Positions 7,878 to 19,951 are shown, counted from the first letter of the stretch. The stretch: DNA of 64,000 nucleotides from Chitinophaga filiformis (GCF_900102545.1 NZ_FNBN01000001.1:916477-980476); one strand, 5' to 3'. A program made the numbers and translations. The notes: generated from the letters alone by a model not told the origin.

Positions 7878-9794
7878 ATGCAAACTCCTGAAGTAATCAG
7901 ATGGCTGATGATTATCGGCCTGCCCCTACTATGCCTTATTCTCTACAAGTTCATCCTTCGAGTCTTCTTTGGTCTGGTTATCGTACCGGAAGATAAGATC
8001 GGTCTTGTAACAAAGAAATTCGTTCTTGTCGGTAAACAATCCTTACCGGAAGGCCGTATCATCGCCACCAATGGCGAAGCGGGTTTCCAGGCACAGACCC
8101 TGGCGCCCGGCGTTTATTTCGGGAAATGGTTCTGGCAATACGAAGTGACCTTTCAGTCATTTACCATTATCCCAACCGGCAAGATCGGTCTTGTACTGGC
8201 AAAAGATGGTACAGAACTGCAGCCGGGTGCTATTATGGCCCGTCGTGTGGATTGTGATGCATACCAGAATGCAGAATCATTCCTGAATAACGGCGGACAA
8301 AAAGGACGGCAGACCGCTATCATGACGCCGGGTTCTTATCGTATCAACACCTTTCTGTTTGACGTGGAGATCACTGATATGACCACAGTCCCTGATAACG
8401 CGGTAGGTATCGTTACCACACTGGAAGGCCAGGCTATCGAAACAGGCCAGATCGCGGGTAAGATCATCACTAACCACAACAACTTCCAGGATGCTGACGC
8501 TTTCCTTGCCAACGGCGGTTATAAAGGTCTGCAGGAACAGGTGATCCTCTCGGGTTCTTACTTCCTGAACCCATGGTTTGCCAAAGTGGAAATGCGACAG
8601 ATGACGGAAATTCCGATCAGCCATGTGGGCGTTGTAATCTCTTACGTAGGTAGCGACGGTGAAGACCTCAGCGGTGCAGAGTTCAAACATGGTAACATCG
8701 TTGCAAAGAACCACAAGGGTGTATGGGCCGACCCACTGGGACCAGGTAAGTATCCTATCAACCCATACATCATGAAAGTAGAGTATGTACCTACGACCAA
8801 CCTGGTACTGAACTGGGCCTCTGCACGGAGCGAAGCGCACCAGCTGGACAAGAACCTGTCTACCATCACGGTACGTAGTAAGGACGGTTTTACCTTTAAC
8901 CTGGACGTGGCACAGATCATTCATATCCCATCTACCGAAGCACCTAAGGTAATTGCCCGTTTCGGTAATATGAGCAACCTGGTTACACAGGTACTGGAGC
9001 CAACCATCGGTAACTATTTCCGTAACTCCGCACAGGATGCTGAGGTGATCGACTTCCTGAAGAGCCGTAAGGAAAGACAGGATTCTGCTAAACAACATAT
9101 CGGCAGAGTACTGGAGCAATACAACGTATTCGGTGTGGATACACTGATCGGCGACATCGTACCTCCTGAAAGCCTGATGAAAACACTGACAGACCGTAAA
9201 CTGGCGGAAGAACAAAAGGTAACCTACGATACGCAGATGCGTGCACAGGAAACCAGGCAGGCACTCGAAAAAGAAACAGCTATCGCTGAAATCCAGAAAG
9301 AGATCGTAAAGGCTGACCAGGGTGTATTGATCGCAGAAAGGATCGCGGATGCTGCCGTTAAAAAGGCAACCGGTGATGCAAACAGCGTACGTCTGCAAGC
9401 CAATGCGGAAGCTGACAGGATGAAACTGCTGGCAAGCGGTGAAGCCGAAAAAGTACGTGTACTGGCGAAGGCAGAAGCTGAAAGAACAGAGCTGATCGCA
9501 AAAGCCGATGCGGAAAAGATCTCCCTGACTGGTAATGCGGAAGCTGAAAAGATCCTTGCTATCGGTAAATCCAGTGCCGAATCTTATAAACTGGCGGTGG
9601 AAGCGATGGGTGGTAACAACTTTACCCAGCTGAAAGTAATGGAAGCTATCGGTGAGCAGCATATCAAGATCATGCCTGACATCCTCATCGGAGGCGGAGA
9701 TGGCACTAACGGCTCTATCAGCGGGTTACTGGGCCTGAAACTGCTGGAGCAGCTGGGCAACAAACAGGAAGGATCCAAAGAAGAGAATAAATAA
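7878..9794 (+). CDS. Flotillin-like SPFH/band 7 membrane protein
   Basis: 638 residues from the ATG at 7878. An open frame extends 30 codons further upstream, but it runs through the leader palindromes and does not look coding. An N-terminal membrane segment lies at about 7-37. A long SPFH/band 7 region follows, with several beta-rich repeats containing GPGKYPINPY-like motifs. The C-terminal half, about 430-590, is a flotillin coiled coil with Glu-Ala repeats (AEADRMKLLASGEAEKVRV). Flotillins oligomerise at the inner membrane and organise lipid domains and protein complexes. It seems to be a single-gene unit, followed by a clear terminator. No NfeD partner is adjacent. Family assignment is firm. 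Confidence 0.9.
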   Translation: MQTPEVIRWLMIIGLPLLCLILYKFILRVFFGLVIVPEDKIGLVTKKFVLVGKQSLPEGRIIATNGEAGFQAQTLAPGVYFGKWFWQYEVTFQSFTIIPTGKIGLVLAKDGTELQPGAIMARRVDCDAYQNAESFLNNGGQKGRQTAIMTPGSYRINTFLFDVEITDMTTVPDNAVGIVTTLEGQAIETGQIAGKIITNHNNFQDADAFLANGGYKGLQEQVILSGSYFLNPWFAKVEMRQMTEIPISHVGVVISYVGSDGEDLSGAEFKHGNIVAKNHKGVWADPLGPGKYPINPYIMKVEYVPTTNLVLNWASARSEAHQLDKNLSTITVRSKDGFTFNLDVAQIIHIPSTEAPKVIARFGNMSNLVTQVLEPTIGNYFRNSAQDAEVIDFLKSRKERQDSAKQHIGRVLEQYNVFGVDTLIGDIVPPESLMKTLTDRKLAEEQKVTYDTQMRAQETRQALEKETAIAEIQKEIVKADQGVLIAERIADAAVKKATGDANSVRLQANAEADRMKLLASGEAEKVRVLAKAEAERTELIAKADAEKISLTGNAEAEKILAIGKSSAESYKLAVEAMGGNNFTQLKVMEAIGEQHIKIMPDILIGGGDGTNGSISGLLGLKLLEQLGNKQEGSKEENK

Positions 9795-9821
9795 CCCTTT
9801 CATCCATTCTTATATAGCAGA

Positions 9822-9854
9822 AATGGCTGGTCTTCCTGACCGGCCATTTTTCAT
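9822..9854 (+). terminator. Rho-independent terminator after flotillin gene
   Basis: Stem AATGGCTGGTC / GACCGGCCATT (9822-9832 and 9838-9848, one G-U pair) with a 5-nt loop, followed by a T-rich tract TTTCATTATTTT. It lies 28 bp after the flotillin stop codon. Confidence 0.8.
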
Positions 9855-10035
9855 TATTTTATGGCAGTCCTATTCACCGCACAATCTGCGGAGAATAAGG
9901 CATCTAATCTCCGCAAACCCTGTCCGGCAAAATTCTTTATGAAATTCCTCTCAGTACTGTTATTTTTACTGACGTAGCTAATAAACTAATGATTGTCAAT
10001 TATCTTAACATAATAGAATCTTATCAACAGGTCCA

Positions 10036-12459
10036 ATGAGAACAAAAAACATCGCCATTAGCCGGAGTTATCTTATGATTTTCATAATGATACTAGGGTT
10101 AGGCTCGCCAGCCCTGGGGCAGGTCAAAAAAGGAAATACCAGCACTGTCCTCTACAAAAATCCCTCAGCACCGGTTGACGCCCGAGTAAAAGACCTGCTG
10201 AAACGCATGACGCTGGAGGAAAAGGTAGGGCAATTATGCACCCTGCTGGGATGGGATATGTATGACAAGCAAGGTGATTCCGTAGGTGTCAGTGAAGCAT
10301 TTAAAACAGTGATCTCCAAACGGTACATCGGTAGTTTTTGGGCTACTTTAAGGGCCGATCCGTGGACTAAGAAGACACTGGTGACTGGTTTGACGCCAAA
10401 ACTGTCTGCAAAGGCTACCAATGCCCTGCAGAAGTATATGATGGAAAATACCCGCCTGGGCATCCCTCTTTTGCTTGCAGAAGAGTGTCCGCATGGGCAT
10501 ATGGCCATCGGAACCACTGTTTTCTCCACATCCATTGGTCAGGCCAGCACATGGGACCCGGCTCTGATTCAGGAGATGGCAGCAACCATAGCGAAAGAAG
10601 CCCGTTTACAGGGTGCACATATAGGTTATGGCCCGGTATTGGACCTTGTGCGTGAGCCCCGCTGGTCCAGACTGGAAGAAACCTATGGAGAAGATCCCTA
10701 CCTGATCAGCCAGATGGGTGTCTCTATGGTAAAAGGCTTTCAGGGTAGTAATATCAATTCCGGCCGCAACGTCATCTCTACATTAAAACATTTTACGGCA
10801 TATGGCTCTCCTGAAGGCGGGCATAACGGAGGTATCGCACTTACCGGCCTGAGAGACCTGTATTCATCTTACCTGCCTCCCTTCCAGGCAGCTATCAAAG
10901 CGGGCGCCTTGTCTATTATGGCGTCTTACAACTCTATTGATGGCATACCATGCAGCTCCAACAGCTTCCTGCTGAAAGATGTACTGGTGAAACAGTGGGG
11001 CTTTAAGGGCTTCACGGTTTCTGACCTGGGCGGCATCCCAGGTGTACGCTCTAACCACCACGTAGCTGCCACCATAGAAGAAGCAGCCACACTGTCTATC
11101 AATGCCGGTCTGGATGCAGACCTTGGAGGGGAAGCCTATGGCGATGCTTTAATAAAAGCAGTGAATGAGAAGAAAGTAACCTTGGCTACTCTCGATACAG
11201 CGGTGGCCCATGTCCTGAGACTGAAATTTGCAATGGGATTATTTGAGCATCCTTATGTTGATGCAGATGTGGCGGAAAAATCAGTAGGTACGGCTGAGAA
11301 CAAAGCACTGGCAAAACGCGTGGCAGCTGAATCCATTGTGCTGATGAAGAATGAAAACGGATTGCTGCCCTTAAATAAGACCATTAAGCACCTCGCAGTG
11401 ATCGGGCCTAACGCTGATAACATTTACAATCAACTGGGCGATTATACCGCTCCGCAGCCCCAGGAAAAGATAGTCACCGTACTGGAAGGCATTAAAGCCA
11501 AAGTATCTCCCGATACAAAGGTGACCTATGTAAAAGGTTGCGCCATCCGCGACACTGCTCATGCCAGCATCAATGAAGCTGTAGCAGCGGCCCAGCAGGC
11601 AGATGCAGTAGTGATGGTACTGGGTGGTTCCAGCGCACGTGATTTCGAAACGTCTTACCAGAGCACTGGCGCTGCAGAAGTTAAATCAGCAGAAGTGGCT
11701 GTAAGCGATATGGAAAGCGGAGAAGGATATGACAGGGTAAGCCTTGACCTGATGGGTTTACAATCCCGTTTGCTGGAGCGTATCGTGGCCACCGGCAAAC
11801 CGGTAGTGCTGGTACTGATTGAAGGCCGTCCGTTGAATATCAACTGGGCAGCACAGCATGTACCTGCCATTGTAAATGCATGGTATCCTGGTCAGGAAGG
11901 TGGTAATGCTGTTGCAGATGTACTCTTTGGCGACTACAATCCTGCCGGCCGTTTACCGGTTTCCATCCCTAAGTCAGTAGGACAATTGCCAGTGTATTAC
12001 AACTACAAAAATGCCTCAAGACATGACTATGTGGAAATGGACGCGAAACCTTTATACAGCTTCGGCCATGGTTTAAGCTATTCTACTTTCGACTATCAGA
12101 ACCTGAAAACCAATGTACAGGCAGCAGGTAATAATCTGAAAGTGTCTGTTACTTTCACATTAAAGAATACCAGCAAGGTTGCCGGCGATGAAGTAGCGCA
12201 GTTGTATGTCCGTGATGATGCCAGCTCTGTTGTTACTGCGGTAAAACAACTGAAGAAATTCAGACGTATACACCTGGCAGCAGGCGAACAGCAGGAGGTT
12301 ACTTTTGAGCTGTTACCTGAAGATCTGAGATTGCTGAATGTTGATATGAAATGGGTAGTGGAACCAGGCACCTTTAGCGTAATGGTTGGCGCTTCCTCTG
12401 AAGATATCCGCGTAAAAGGCAGCTTTGAGGTAAAGCAACAGGTATTGTGTAAGTATTGA
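10036..12459 (+). CDS. bglX: GH3 beta-glucosidase, exported
   Basis: 807 residues with a signal peptide (about 1-29, ending ALGQ). The GH3 N-terminal TIM-barrel domain covers about 45-390, with the nucleophile Asp330 in GFTVSDLGG and the substrate-binding KHF at 251-253. The alpha/beta sandwich domain is at about 420-640, and a fibronectin III-like domain (GDEVAQLYVRD) closes the protein. This is the full BglX-type layout for a periplasmic enzyme that removes terminal beta-D-glucose, or sometimes xylose, from oligosaccharides. It stands alone between two terminators, not in a SusCD locus. Exact specificity cannot be read from the sequence. Confidence 0.92.
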   Translation: MRTKNIAISRSYLMIFIMILGLGSPALGQVKKGNTSTVLYKNPSAPVDARVKDLLKRMTLEEKVGQLCTLLGWDMYDKQGDSVGVSEAFKTVISKRYIGSFWATLRADPWTKKTLVTGLTPKLSAKATNALQKYMMENTRLGIPLLLAEECPHGHMAIGTTVFSTSIGQASTWDPALIQEMAATIAKEARLQGAHIGYGPVLDLVREPRWSRLEETYGEDPYLISQMGVSMVKGFQGSNINSGRNVISTLKHFTAYGSPEGGHNGGIALTGLRDLYSSYLPPFQAAIKAGALSIMASYNSIDGIPCSSNSFLLKDVLVKQWGFKGFTVSDLGGIPGVRSNHHVAATIEEAATLSINAGLDADLGGEAYGDALIKAVNEKKVTLATLDTAVAHVLRLKFAMGLFEHPYVDADVAEKSVGTAENKALAKRVAAESIVLMKNENGLLPLNKTIKHLAVIGPNADNIYNQLGDYTAPQPQEKIVTVLEGIKAKVSPDTKVTYVKGCAIRDTAHASINEAVAAAQQADAVVMVLGGSSARDFETSYQSTGAAEVKSAEVAVSDMESGEGYDRVSLDLMGLQSRLLERIVATGKPVVLVLIEGRPLNINWAAQHVPAIVNAWYPGQEGGNAVADVLFGDYNPAGRLPVSIPKSVGQLPVYYNYKNASRHDYVEMDAKPLYSFGHGLSYSTFDYQNLKTNVQAAGNNLKVSVTFTLKNTSKVAGDEVAQLYVRDDASSVVTAVKQLKKFRRIHLAAGEQQEVTFELLPEDLRLLNVDMKWVVEPGTFSVMVGASSEDIRVKGSFEVKQQVLCKY

Positions 12460-12470
12460 TCTATCGTATA

Positions 12471-12520
12471 TAAAATAAAAATGGCCATCACGCACAAACG
12501 CGATGGCCATTTTTATTTTA
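12471..12520. terminator. Bidirectional terminator between convergent genes
   Basis: A perfect 19-base-pair inverted repeat (12471-12489 and 12502-12520) with a 12-nt loop. The GC-rich inner part ATGGCCATC is flanked by A/T tracts on both sides, so it gives a U-rich tail in either direction. It serves the GH3 gene on the plus strand and the REC-kinase gene ending at 12530 on the minus strand. Confidence 0.9.
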
Positions 12521-12529
12521 TAAGTATTT

Positions 12530-13804
12530 CTAAGTTATGCTGAGGTTCATTGGCAGTAACTGCTTCTCCGGAATACCGATTATAAAAGTAGCGCCGTTAT
12601 CGATCTCACTCGTTGCTGTAATAAATCCATTATGTTGTTCCATGATCTTCTTGCAGATAGATAACCCGATACCTGTACCTTCTATCTCATGATAACTGTG
12701 CAATCTCTTAAATACAACGAAAATATCTTCCACGTACTGGCTTTCAAAACCAATACCATTATCCGTTACAAAGATTTTGTAATACTTGCCATTCTCTCTC
12801 TCACTCATATATTGATGATCCGGTGAAGTCACCATCTCTGCATAAATATGCACTTCTGGTGCCACTTCCTTTTTCCGGAACTTCAATGCATTGCTGATAA
12901 GGTTATAGAACACCTGTCGCATCAGGGTAGGAATTACCTGTAAAGAAGGCAAGGAGTCGATCTGTATCCGGGCATTGGTTTGTTGTATCTTGATCTCCAA
13001 TTCTGTCAACGCTTCTTTTACCAGATCATTCAGATCACACTGCATAAAGTCGCCTCCCTGTATGGAATGACGGGAAAACCGCAACAGATCACTCACCAGT
13101 TGCTGCATGCGAATAGTCGCATTGGTGATCTTTTGTACATATTTATCAACCTCCGCTTCACCGCTTTTCTTTTGCAGGATCATATCACTGAAGACCCTGA
13201 TCTTACGCAAAGGTTCCTGCAGGTCATGAGAAGCAATGTAGGCAAACCTGTCCAACTCTTCGTTCACCGCCTTCAGATGTATGTTATTCTGCAGCAGCTG
13301 CTGGTTCAGCTCACGCACTCTGAGTTCGGAAGCCTCTCTCTCTACTATTTCCCTTTGCAGGGAAGCATTTGCCAGCAGCAGCTTCTGTTCCTGAGCGATG
13401 AGAGATTGTGTTTTACGGTACAGCTCTACGAACAGTCCCACTTTTACGCGCAACAATTCAGGATTAACAGGTTTATAGATAAAGTCGACTGCTCCTACTC
13501 TATATCCTTTAAAAATGGCCTCCTCTTCATGACTGTGTGCTGTAATAAAGATGATAGGGATGTCTTTCAGTTTCTCCCGCTGATAAATAAGGGCTGCTGT
13601 TTCAAAACCATTCATATCGGGCATCTGCACATCCATCAGTATCAGTGAGAAATCGAATTCCTTTAACAGTATTTTCAACGCAGCCCTTCCCGAATTGGCT
13701 TTTATGATCGTATAGCTTTCCCTCTCCAGGATGGATTCTATAGACAATAAATTATCCTGCCGGTCATCAACAACCAATATTTTAATTAAGCCCTGGTCCT
13801 GCAA
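12530..13804 (-). CDS. Hybrid REC-histidine kinase
   Basis: 424 residues, soluble. An N-terminal receiver (about 8-125) has the phospho-acceptor Asp58 in LMDVQMPDMNG and Lys111 in YKP. A coiled coil (about 130-185) leads to the dimerisation domain with His193 in YIASHDLQEPL, and a HATPase domain with the N box (FYNLISNALKF) and G boxes (DNGIGF, GTGIGLS). The order REC-HisKA-HATPase suggests a kinase switched by phosphorylation of its own receiver, in a relay with another kinase. The obvious candidate is the giant hybrid kinase starting 33 bp upstream on the same strand, as the pair is probably one operon. Confidence 0.9.
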   Translation of the reverse strand: MQDQGLIKILVVDDRQDNLLSIESILERESYTIIKANSGRAALKILLKEFDFSLILMDVQMPDMNGFETAALIYQREKLKDIPIIFITAHSHEEEAIFKGYRVGAVDFIYKPVNPELLRVKVGLFVELYRKTQSLIAQEQKLLLANASLQREIVEREASELRVRELNQQLLQNNIHLKAVNEELDRFAYIASHDLQEPLRKIRVFSDMILQKKSGEAEVDKYVQKITNATIRMQQLVSDLLRFSRHSIQGGDFMQCDLNDLVKEALTELEIKIQQTNARIQIDSLPSLQVIPTLMRQVFYNLISNALKFRKKEVAPEVHIYAEMVTSPDHQYMSERENGKYYKIFVTDNGIGFESQYVEDIFVVFKRLHSYHEIEGTGIGLSICKKIMEQHNGFITATSEIDNGATFIIGIPEKQLLPMNLSIT

Positions 13805-13837
13805 AATTGTTCGATTTTCAAAATGAATACTTTAATC

Positions 13838-16800
13838 TTATCTGTACAGCCAAACACGCATCAGCGACAGCAATTGATCAATTTTTAGTGGCTTGGTGAT
13901 ATAATCAGAAGCTCCTGCTTCCAGGCATTTCTCCCTATCCCCCTTCATAGCTTTCGCAGTTACAGCAATAATAGGCAAGGCACTGTTTTTATGCTCTCTT
14001 CTGATCTTTTGCATCGTTTCATAGCCATCCATTTCAGGCATCATGATATCCATCAATACGATGTCTATGTCACTGTTTTCACTGAGAATGTTCATTGCCT
14101 CCTTACCACTTTCCGCTGTGATCGTATTGATATGGAATCTTTCAAATGCCGTGGTCAGTGCAAACAGATTACGAACGTCATCATCTACTACCAGTACATT
14201 CTTATGGATCAACACATCCTTCTGGGAACGGAGATCTTCAATCAGCTTTCTCTTTTCCGGCAACAGAGACTGGTGATTAATATGCAACTGCATCACCGTT
14301 TCTTCCAATAACAGGTCAAGGGAATTAACGCCTTTCAGTAATATTTTATTGGCATACTGCTTCAACTTTGACTTTTCACTATTGGAAAAATCTTTCGCGG
14401 AATATACAATGACCGGTGTCGCATTGTGCCGGTTCACCGTATTCATATTGGCAACGAATTCTGCGCCGTCAATGTCCGGCAGCATATAATCTGCAATGAT
14501 ACAATCATATACTGTATTATTTACACGTTCGATTGCTGCTTTTCCGTTTTCTACGAATTCCATTTCGATCAGATCACCATTGTCCAGTATTCTGGCAATC
14601 TGGGATGCATCCGGCTCATTATCTTCCACAACCAATACCTTTTTCGTTCTCCGGACATCATGTTCTAATATATTGGCAAACAACACATTCAATGCTTCCG
14701 CTTTCAATGGCTTCAGGCTAAAGCTTCTGGCGCCACGGTGCATTGCCAGTAAACGGTTCTCTTCTCCGGAGATCAGGTGAATAGGAATATGCCGGAGATT
14801 AATATCGTTCTTAAAGAGATCCAATACTCTCCATCCGCTGGCATCCGGCAGTTTTACATCCAGCGTCACTGCGATCGGATTGTATTTATTTGTCAGGTCG
14901 AATACATCTCCGAAACTGGTTGCTACCACTACCTTCAGGCCCATTTCATGTGCCTTTTCCAGCATAATTTTGGCAAAGCGCACATCATCTTCCACAATCA
15001 ACACTACTTTATCGGTATCGATAACGTGTGTCCGGTCGTCACCTATTTCATTGATGATCTCATTCAATCCTTCCAGGTCTTTTATTTCAGGAAGTTTTAC
15101 TCCCGGGATAGACGGTATGATAGTAGCTTCATATCCTTCAGGTAACTGGTATTGTCCTACCGTCAGGCTGCTTTGTTTCTCCCGTTTAATAGTCGCAGGA
15201 TTATACTGCAGTGGCAGGAACAATGTAAAAGTGCTACCGCGGCCAACCTCACTCACCAGTTCAATGGAGCCACCCAGCAGGTCTGCCAGACCACGGCTGA
15301 TAGACAGTCCCAGACCAGTACCTCCGTACTTACGGCTGGTAGAGCCTTCTGCCTGCTGGAAGGCTTCGAAGATAATGTTCTGCTTATCTTTCGAAATACC
15401 TATCCCCGTATCCCTGATCTCGAATGCCACTACTCTGGCTGCACTTTCCAGGCTTTCATTTATCATACGCCAGCTGCGTTTTGCTTCATAGATACGGAGC
15501 CTTACTTCTCCTTTTTCTGTGAACTTAAACGCATTGGAAAGCAGATTTTTCAGGATCTGGTTCAGACGCTGTACATCCGTTTCCAGGGAGGCCGGTAACT
15601 GATCGTCCATATCAATACGGAAGCGCAGGTTCTTACTTTCTGAGACGTGTTTAAAGGTTGTCTCCACAAAGGATACTACCTCGTTGAAACGTACCTTGAT
15701 AAAGTCTGTAGAAATATAACCGGATTCGATCTTAGACAGGTCGAGAATATCATTGATCAGCTGGATGAGGTCATCACCACAACTATGAATCGTTTTAGCG
15801 TAACGCACCTGTTTTTCATTCAGGTTGCCATCATGGTTCTCATACAGTTGTTGTGCAAGGATCAACAGGGAGTTCAACGGCGTACGCAACTCGTGCGACA
15901 TGTTGGCAAGGAACTCTGATTTATACTTGGAAGTAAGCTGTAACTGTTCCGCTTTTTCTTCCAGTGATTTCCTTGCTTCTTCCACCTCCTTATTCTTCTC
16001 TTCCACCTCCTCTTTCTGTTTCACCAGCAGGTGGGCTTTATCCTGCAATTCTTCGTTCGTACGTCTTAATTCATCTGCCAGTGACTGAGACTGTTCCAGC
16101 AGGTCTTCCGTCCTGGAGTTCGCTTCGATCGTATTCAACACGATACCGATACTTTCTGTCAGCTGACTGAGGAAGTCAAGGTGTGTCTGGCTGAACATGT
16201 CAAAGGAGGCCAGTTCTATCACCGCCTTGATCTGCGTCTCAAACAGTACCGGCAGCACGATCAGGTTCACTGGTGTAGCTTCTCCCAAACCGGAGCTGAT
16301 CTTAATATAGTTGGAAGGTACGTTTGTCAGCAGGATACGTTCTTTCTCCACGGCGCATTGTCCTACCAGACCCTGTCCGAGTGCAAATTCACGGGAGATG
16401 CCTACCTCGCTGCCATAAGCGTATGCTGCAAATAATTTCAGTTTTGGATTTTCCAGGTTCTCTTCCTGTTCCAGGATGTAGAACATACCTTTCTGCGCGT
16501 TCACCACCTGTGCCAGCTCTGAGAGGATACGACGGGTTACTGTATTCAGATCTTTCTGTCCCTGCAGCATCTGCGTGAACTTGGCCAGGTTGGATTTCAA
16601 CCAGTCCTGTTCCTGGTTACGCAGGGTTGTCTGTTTCAGGTTGGCGATCATCTGGTTAATGGTATCCTTCAGCTCTTCTACCTCACCTTTCGCTTCCACA
16701 CGGATCATCTGGGTGAGATCACCTTTCGTTACCGCCGAAGCTACCGCAGAGATAGCACGTACCTGCGTAGTAAGGTTTTCCGCCAGCTGGTTCACGTTTT

Positions 16801-19800
16801 CTGTCAGGTTCTTCCAGATACCGGAAGCACCAGGCACGCTCGCCTGGCCACCCAGTCGTCCTTCCACACCCACTTCACGGGCCACCGTCGTCACCTGGTC
16901 AGCAAACAAGGCCAGTGTATCGATCATTTCATTAATCGTCTCTGTCAACTGTGCCACCTCACCGCGTGATACGATGGATAATTTCTGTTTCAGGTTACCG
17001 GTAGCCACGGCAGTTACCACTTTAGCGATACCACACACCTGGTTGGTCAGGTTGGACGCCATCATGTTTACAGAGTCTGTCAGGTCTTTCCAGGTACCAC
17101 CCACACCCTGTACTTCTGCCTGGCCACCCAGCTTACCTTCCGTACCCACCTCACGGGCCACACGGGTCACCTCAAAGGCGAAGGAGTTCAGCTGGTCCAC
17201 CATCGTGTTGATGGTATTTTTCAGATCGAGGATTTCCCCTTTTACGTCTATTGTTACCTTCTTGGACAAGTCACCGGAGGCCACCGCTTTCGTTACCTCA
17301 GCGATGTTACGCACCTGTGATGTCAGGTTACCCGTCATCTGGTTTACGGAATCCGTCAGGTCTTTCCAGGTACCAGCTACACCCGGTACGAATGCCTGAC
17401 CACCCAGTTTACCATCAGTACCCACCTCACGGGCCACACGCGTTACCTCAGAGGCAAATGCACGCAACTGGTCCACCATCGTATTCAGCGTTTCTTTCAA
17501 CTGCAGGATCTCTCCGCGTACGTCCACCGTAATCTTACGGGACATGTCTCCATTTGCCACCGCGATGGCCACATCGGCGATGTTACGCACCTGGGCTGTC
17601 AGGTTACCCGCCATCTGGTTTACAGAGTCCGTCAGGTCTTTCCAGGTACCGCCTACGCCCGGTACGAACGCCTGACCACCCAGTTTACCGTCGGTACCTA
17701 CCTCACGCGCTACACGCGTTACCTCAGAGGCAAATGCGCGCAGCTGTTCCACCATGGTATTGATGGTATTTTTCAGTTCAAGGATCTCTCCTTTAACGTC
17801 TACTTCAATTTTACGTGACAAGTCACCATTTGCCACCGCTGTTGTTACCTCAGCGATGTTACGTACCTGCGATGTCAGATTGGACGCCATGATATTCACG
17901 GAGTCCGTCAGGTCTTTCCATAAGCCTTCTACACCAGGTACATCTGCCTGTCCGCCGAGTTTACCTTCAGAACCTACCTCACGCGCCACACGGAACACTT
18001 CCGAACCAAAAGAGTTCAGCTGGTCCACCATCGTGTTGATCGTATTTTTCAGCTCAAGGATCTCTCCCTTTACGTCCACCGTGATCTTACGTGACAGGTC
18101 TCCTTTCGCTACCGCTGTCGTCACCTCGGCGATGTTACGCACCTGTGCCGTCAGGTTAGATCCCATCTGGTTCACTGATTCTGTCAGGTCTTTCCAGGTA
18201 CCACCCACACCCTGCACTTTTGCCTGGCCACCCAGCTTACCTTCCGTACCTACTTCCAGTGCCACACGGGTCACCTCAGAGGCAAAAGAGTTCAGCTGGT
18301 CCACCATCGTATTGATGGTCTTTTTCAGCTCGAGGATCTCTCCCTCTACGTTCACGGTGATCTTTTTGGACAAGTCACCATTCGCCACCGCTGTTGTTAC
18401 TTCCGCGATGTTACGCACCTGCGCTGTCAGGTTAGACCCCATCTGGTTCACAGAGTCCGTCAGGTCTTTCCAGGTACCACCCACGCCCTGCACTTTCGCC
18501 TGACCACCCAACTTACCTTCTGTACCTACTTCGAGTGCCACACGGGTCACCTCAGAAGCGAAGGAGTTCAGCTGATCCACCATGGTGTTGATGGTATTTT
18601 TCAGTTCAAGGATCTCTCCCTTTACATCCACCGTGATCTTACGCGACAGGTCACCTTTCGCCACTGCCGTTGTTACGTCTGCAATGTTACGTACCTGTGC
18701 GGTCAGGTTGCCCGCCATCTGGTTTACGGAATCGGTCAGGTCTTTCCACACACCACCTACGCCTTTTACCGTTGCCTGACCACCCAGTTTACCTTCGGAA
18801 CCTACCTCACGGGCCACACGCGTCACCTCTACCGAGAAGGAGTTCAGCTGGTCCACCATCGTATTCATCGTGTTTTTCAGCTCCAGGATCTCCCCACGTA
18901 CATCCACGGTGATCTTGCGCGACAGGTCACCTCTCGCTACCGCCGTCGTTACCTCTGCGATATTACGTACCTGGCCTGTCAGGTTGGACGCCATCTGGTT
19001 CACGGAGTCTGTCAGGTCCTTCCAGGTACCTGCCACCCCTTTAACCTCTGCCTGGCCTCCCAGTTTACCATCCGTACCCACCTCACGCGCCACACGCGTT
19101 ACCTCAGATGAGAAGGAGTTCAGCTGGTCCACCATGGTGTTGATCGTATCTTTCAGTTCAAGGATCTCTCCCTGTACGTCTACTGTAATTTTCTTGGAAA
19201 GGTCACCCTTCGCTACCGCAGTGGTCACTTCTGCGATATTACGCACCTGTGCCGTCAGATTACCTGCCATCTGGTTTACGGAGTCGGTAAGGTCCTTCCA
19301 TACCCCCGCCACATCTTTTACTTTCGCCTGTCCGCCGAGTTTACCCTCGGAACCTACTTCACGGGCCACACGCGTCACCTCGCGGGAGAAGAGATTCAGC
19401 TGTTTCACCATCCCGTTCACTTCAGTGGCAATACGTGCAAATTCGCCCTGCAGTACGTGGTCTTCTATCTGTAGCGGCATTTCCTGGGAAAGATTTCCTT
19501 TCGCCACAGAGCTGATTACATGTGCTATCTCGATAGTAGGATGTACCAGATCAGAGATCAATGTATTAATAGAGAACACTGCTGTGTCCCAGGATCCCTT
19601 TGCGGTACGTGGCATCACCACGCGGTGGTTCAGGCGTCCCATTTTCCCGATGGTATTCCGGGCCAGGGTTAACTCTTCTACCAATGTTTCGTTCAGGGAG
19701 ATGATCTCATTGACGGTATCACAGATCTTACCACTTAATCCAATGCTGTCTGCCGGCATCCTGGCTGAAAAATTACCGCTTCTAACTTCAGACAATACTT

Positions 19801-19951
19801 GTAAAAGTTGGCGTAAATCTAATTCATCAGCTACTGGCGCATGGACCTGTTTCGTTTGTTTTTTGCGCTTGGTTGTGGAAGTCTGTGGAGTTTTTTCCAC
19901 AACCTTTTCAGGCAAGGCAGTATTATCGGGACTTTTTCTCCGCGTGTTCAT
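13838..19951 (-). CDS. Giant poly-HAMP hybrid histidine kinase
   Basis: 2037 residues without a membrane segment. A Lys/Thr-rich N-terminus is followed by a HAMP array at about 142-1106, in which units of exactly 92 residues recur ([20 protein letters not shown] ... NLTAQVRN). Then come a GAF domain (about 1115-1275), a coiled coil, HisKA with His1353 in MSHELRTPL, HATPase, and three receivers with acceptor Asp residues in [16 protein letters not shown] and LMDIMMPE. Cytoplasmic poly-HAMP hybrid kinases are known from fungal group III kinases (Nik1/Os-1) and from other bacteria. Here the array is unusually long. Divergent from a response regulator gene at 20106. Ligand unknown. Confidence 0.93.
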   Translation of the reverse strand: MNTRRKSPDNTALPEKVVEKTPQTSTTKRKKQTKQVHAPVADELDLRQLLQVLSEVRSGNFSARMPADSIGLSGKICDTVNEIISLNETLVEELTLARNTIGKMGRLNHRVVMPRTAKGSWDTAVFSINTLISDLVHPTIEIAHVISSVAKGNLSQEMPLQIEDHVLQGEFARIATEVNGMVKQLNLFSREVTRVAREVGSEGKLGGQAKVKDVAGVWKDLTDSVNQMAGNLTAQVRNIAEVTTAVAKGDLSKKITVDVQGEILELKDTINTMVDQLNSFSSEVTRVAREVGTDGKLGGQAEVKGVAGTWKDLTDSVNQMASNLTGQVRNIAEVTTAVARGDLSRKITVDVRGEILELKNTMNTMVDQLNSFSVEVTRVAREVGSEGKLGGQATVKGVGGVWKDLTDSVNQMAGNLTAQVRNIADVTTAVAKGDLSRKITVDVKGEILELKNTINTMVDQLNSFASEVTRVALEVGTEGKLGGQAKVQGVGGTWKDLTDSVNQMGSNLTAQVRNIAEVTTAVANGDLSKKITVNVEGEILELKKTINTMVDQLNSFASEVTRVALEVGTEGKLGGQAKVQGVGGTWKDLTESVNQMGSNLTAQVRNIAEVTTAVAKGDLSRKITVDVKGEILELKNTINTMVDQLNSFGSEVFRVAREVGSEGKLGGQADVPGVEGLWKDLTDSVNIMASNLTSQVRNIAEVTTAVANGDLSRKIEVDVKGEILELKNTINTMVEQLRAFASEVTRVAREVGTDGKLGGQAFVPGVGGTWKDLTDSVNQMAGNLTAQVRNIADVAIAVANGDMSRKITVDVRGEILQLKETLNTMVDQLRAFASEVTRVAREVGTDGKLGGQAFVPGVAGTWKDLTDSVNQMTGNLTSQVRNIAEVTKAVASGDLSKKVTIDVKGEILDLKNTINTMVDQLNSFAFEVTRVAREVGTEGKLGGQAEVQGVGGTWKDLTDSVNMMASNLTNQVCGIAKVVTAVATGNLKQKLSIVSRGEVAQLTETINEMIDTLALFADQVTTVAREVGVEGRLGGQASVPGASGIWKNLTENVNQLAENLTTQVRAISAVASAVTKGDLTQMIRVEAKGEVEELKDTINQMIANLKQTTLRNQEQDWLKSNLAKFTQMLQGQKDLNTVTRRILSELAQVVNAQKGMFYILEQEENLENPKLKLFAAYAYGSEVGISREFALGQGLVGQCAVEKERILLTNVPSNYIKISSGLGEATPVNLIVLPVLFETQIKAVIELASFDMFSQTHLDFLSQLTESIGIVLNTIEANSRTEDLLEQSQSLADELRRTNEELQDKAHLLVKQKEEVEEKNKEVEEARKSLEEKAEQLQLTSKYKSEFLANMSHELRTPLNSLLILAQQLYENHDGNLNEKQVRYAKTIHSCGDDLIQLINDILDLSKIESGYISTDFIKVRFNEVVSFVETTFKHVSESKNLRFRIDMDDQLPASLETDVQRLNQILKNLLSNAFKFTEKGEVRLRIYEAKRSWRMINESLESAARVVAFEIRDTGIGISKDKQNIIFEAFQQAEGSTSRKYGGTGLGLSISRGLADLLGGSIELVSEVGRGSTFTLFLPLQYNPATIKREKQSSLTVGQYQLPEGYEATIIPSIPGVKLPEIKDLEGLNEIINEIGDDRTHVIDTDKVVLIVEDDVRFAKIMLEKAHEMGLKVVVATSFGDVFDLTNKYNPIAVTLDVKLPDASGWRVLDLFKNDINLRHIPIHLISGEENRLLAMHRGARSFSLKPLKAEALNVLFANILEHDVRRTKKVLVVEDNEPDASQIARILDNGDLIEMEFVENGKAAIERVNNTVYDCIIADYMLPDIDGAEFVANMNTVNRHNATPVIVYSAKDFSNSEKSKLKQYANKILLKGVNSLDLLLEETVMQLHINHQSLLPEKRKLIEDLRSQKDVLIHKNVLVVDDDVRNLFALTTAFERFHINTITAESGKEAMNILSENSDIDIVLMDIMMPEMDGYETMQKIRREHKNSALPIIAVTAKAMKGDREKCLEAGASDYITKPLKIDQLLSLMRVWLYR
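16754..19528 (-). repeat. Tandem 276-bp HAMP-coding repeats
   Basis: The coding DNA for residues 142-1066 of the giant kinase is a tandem array. Units R1-R9 (19237 down to 16754) are each 276 bp / 92 codons, preceded by a more diverged first unit of 97 codons. R3 and R4 share almost identical second halves ([20 protein letters not shown] in both), a sign of recent duplication or gene conversion. The outer units are the most diverged. Copy number may vary between strains or be misassembled. Confidence 0.9.

Noticed and set aside
8277..9662. 461-codon open frame antisense to the flotillin gene
   Set aside because: It is the mirror of a strongly coding GC-balanced gene with Ala/Glu repeats; its protein is a Cys/Phe-rich sequence without a domain or start signals.
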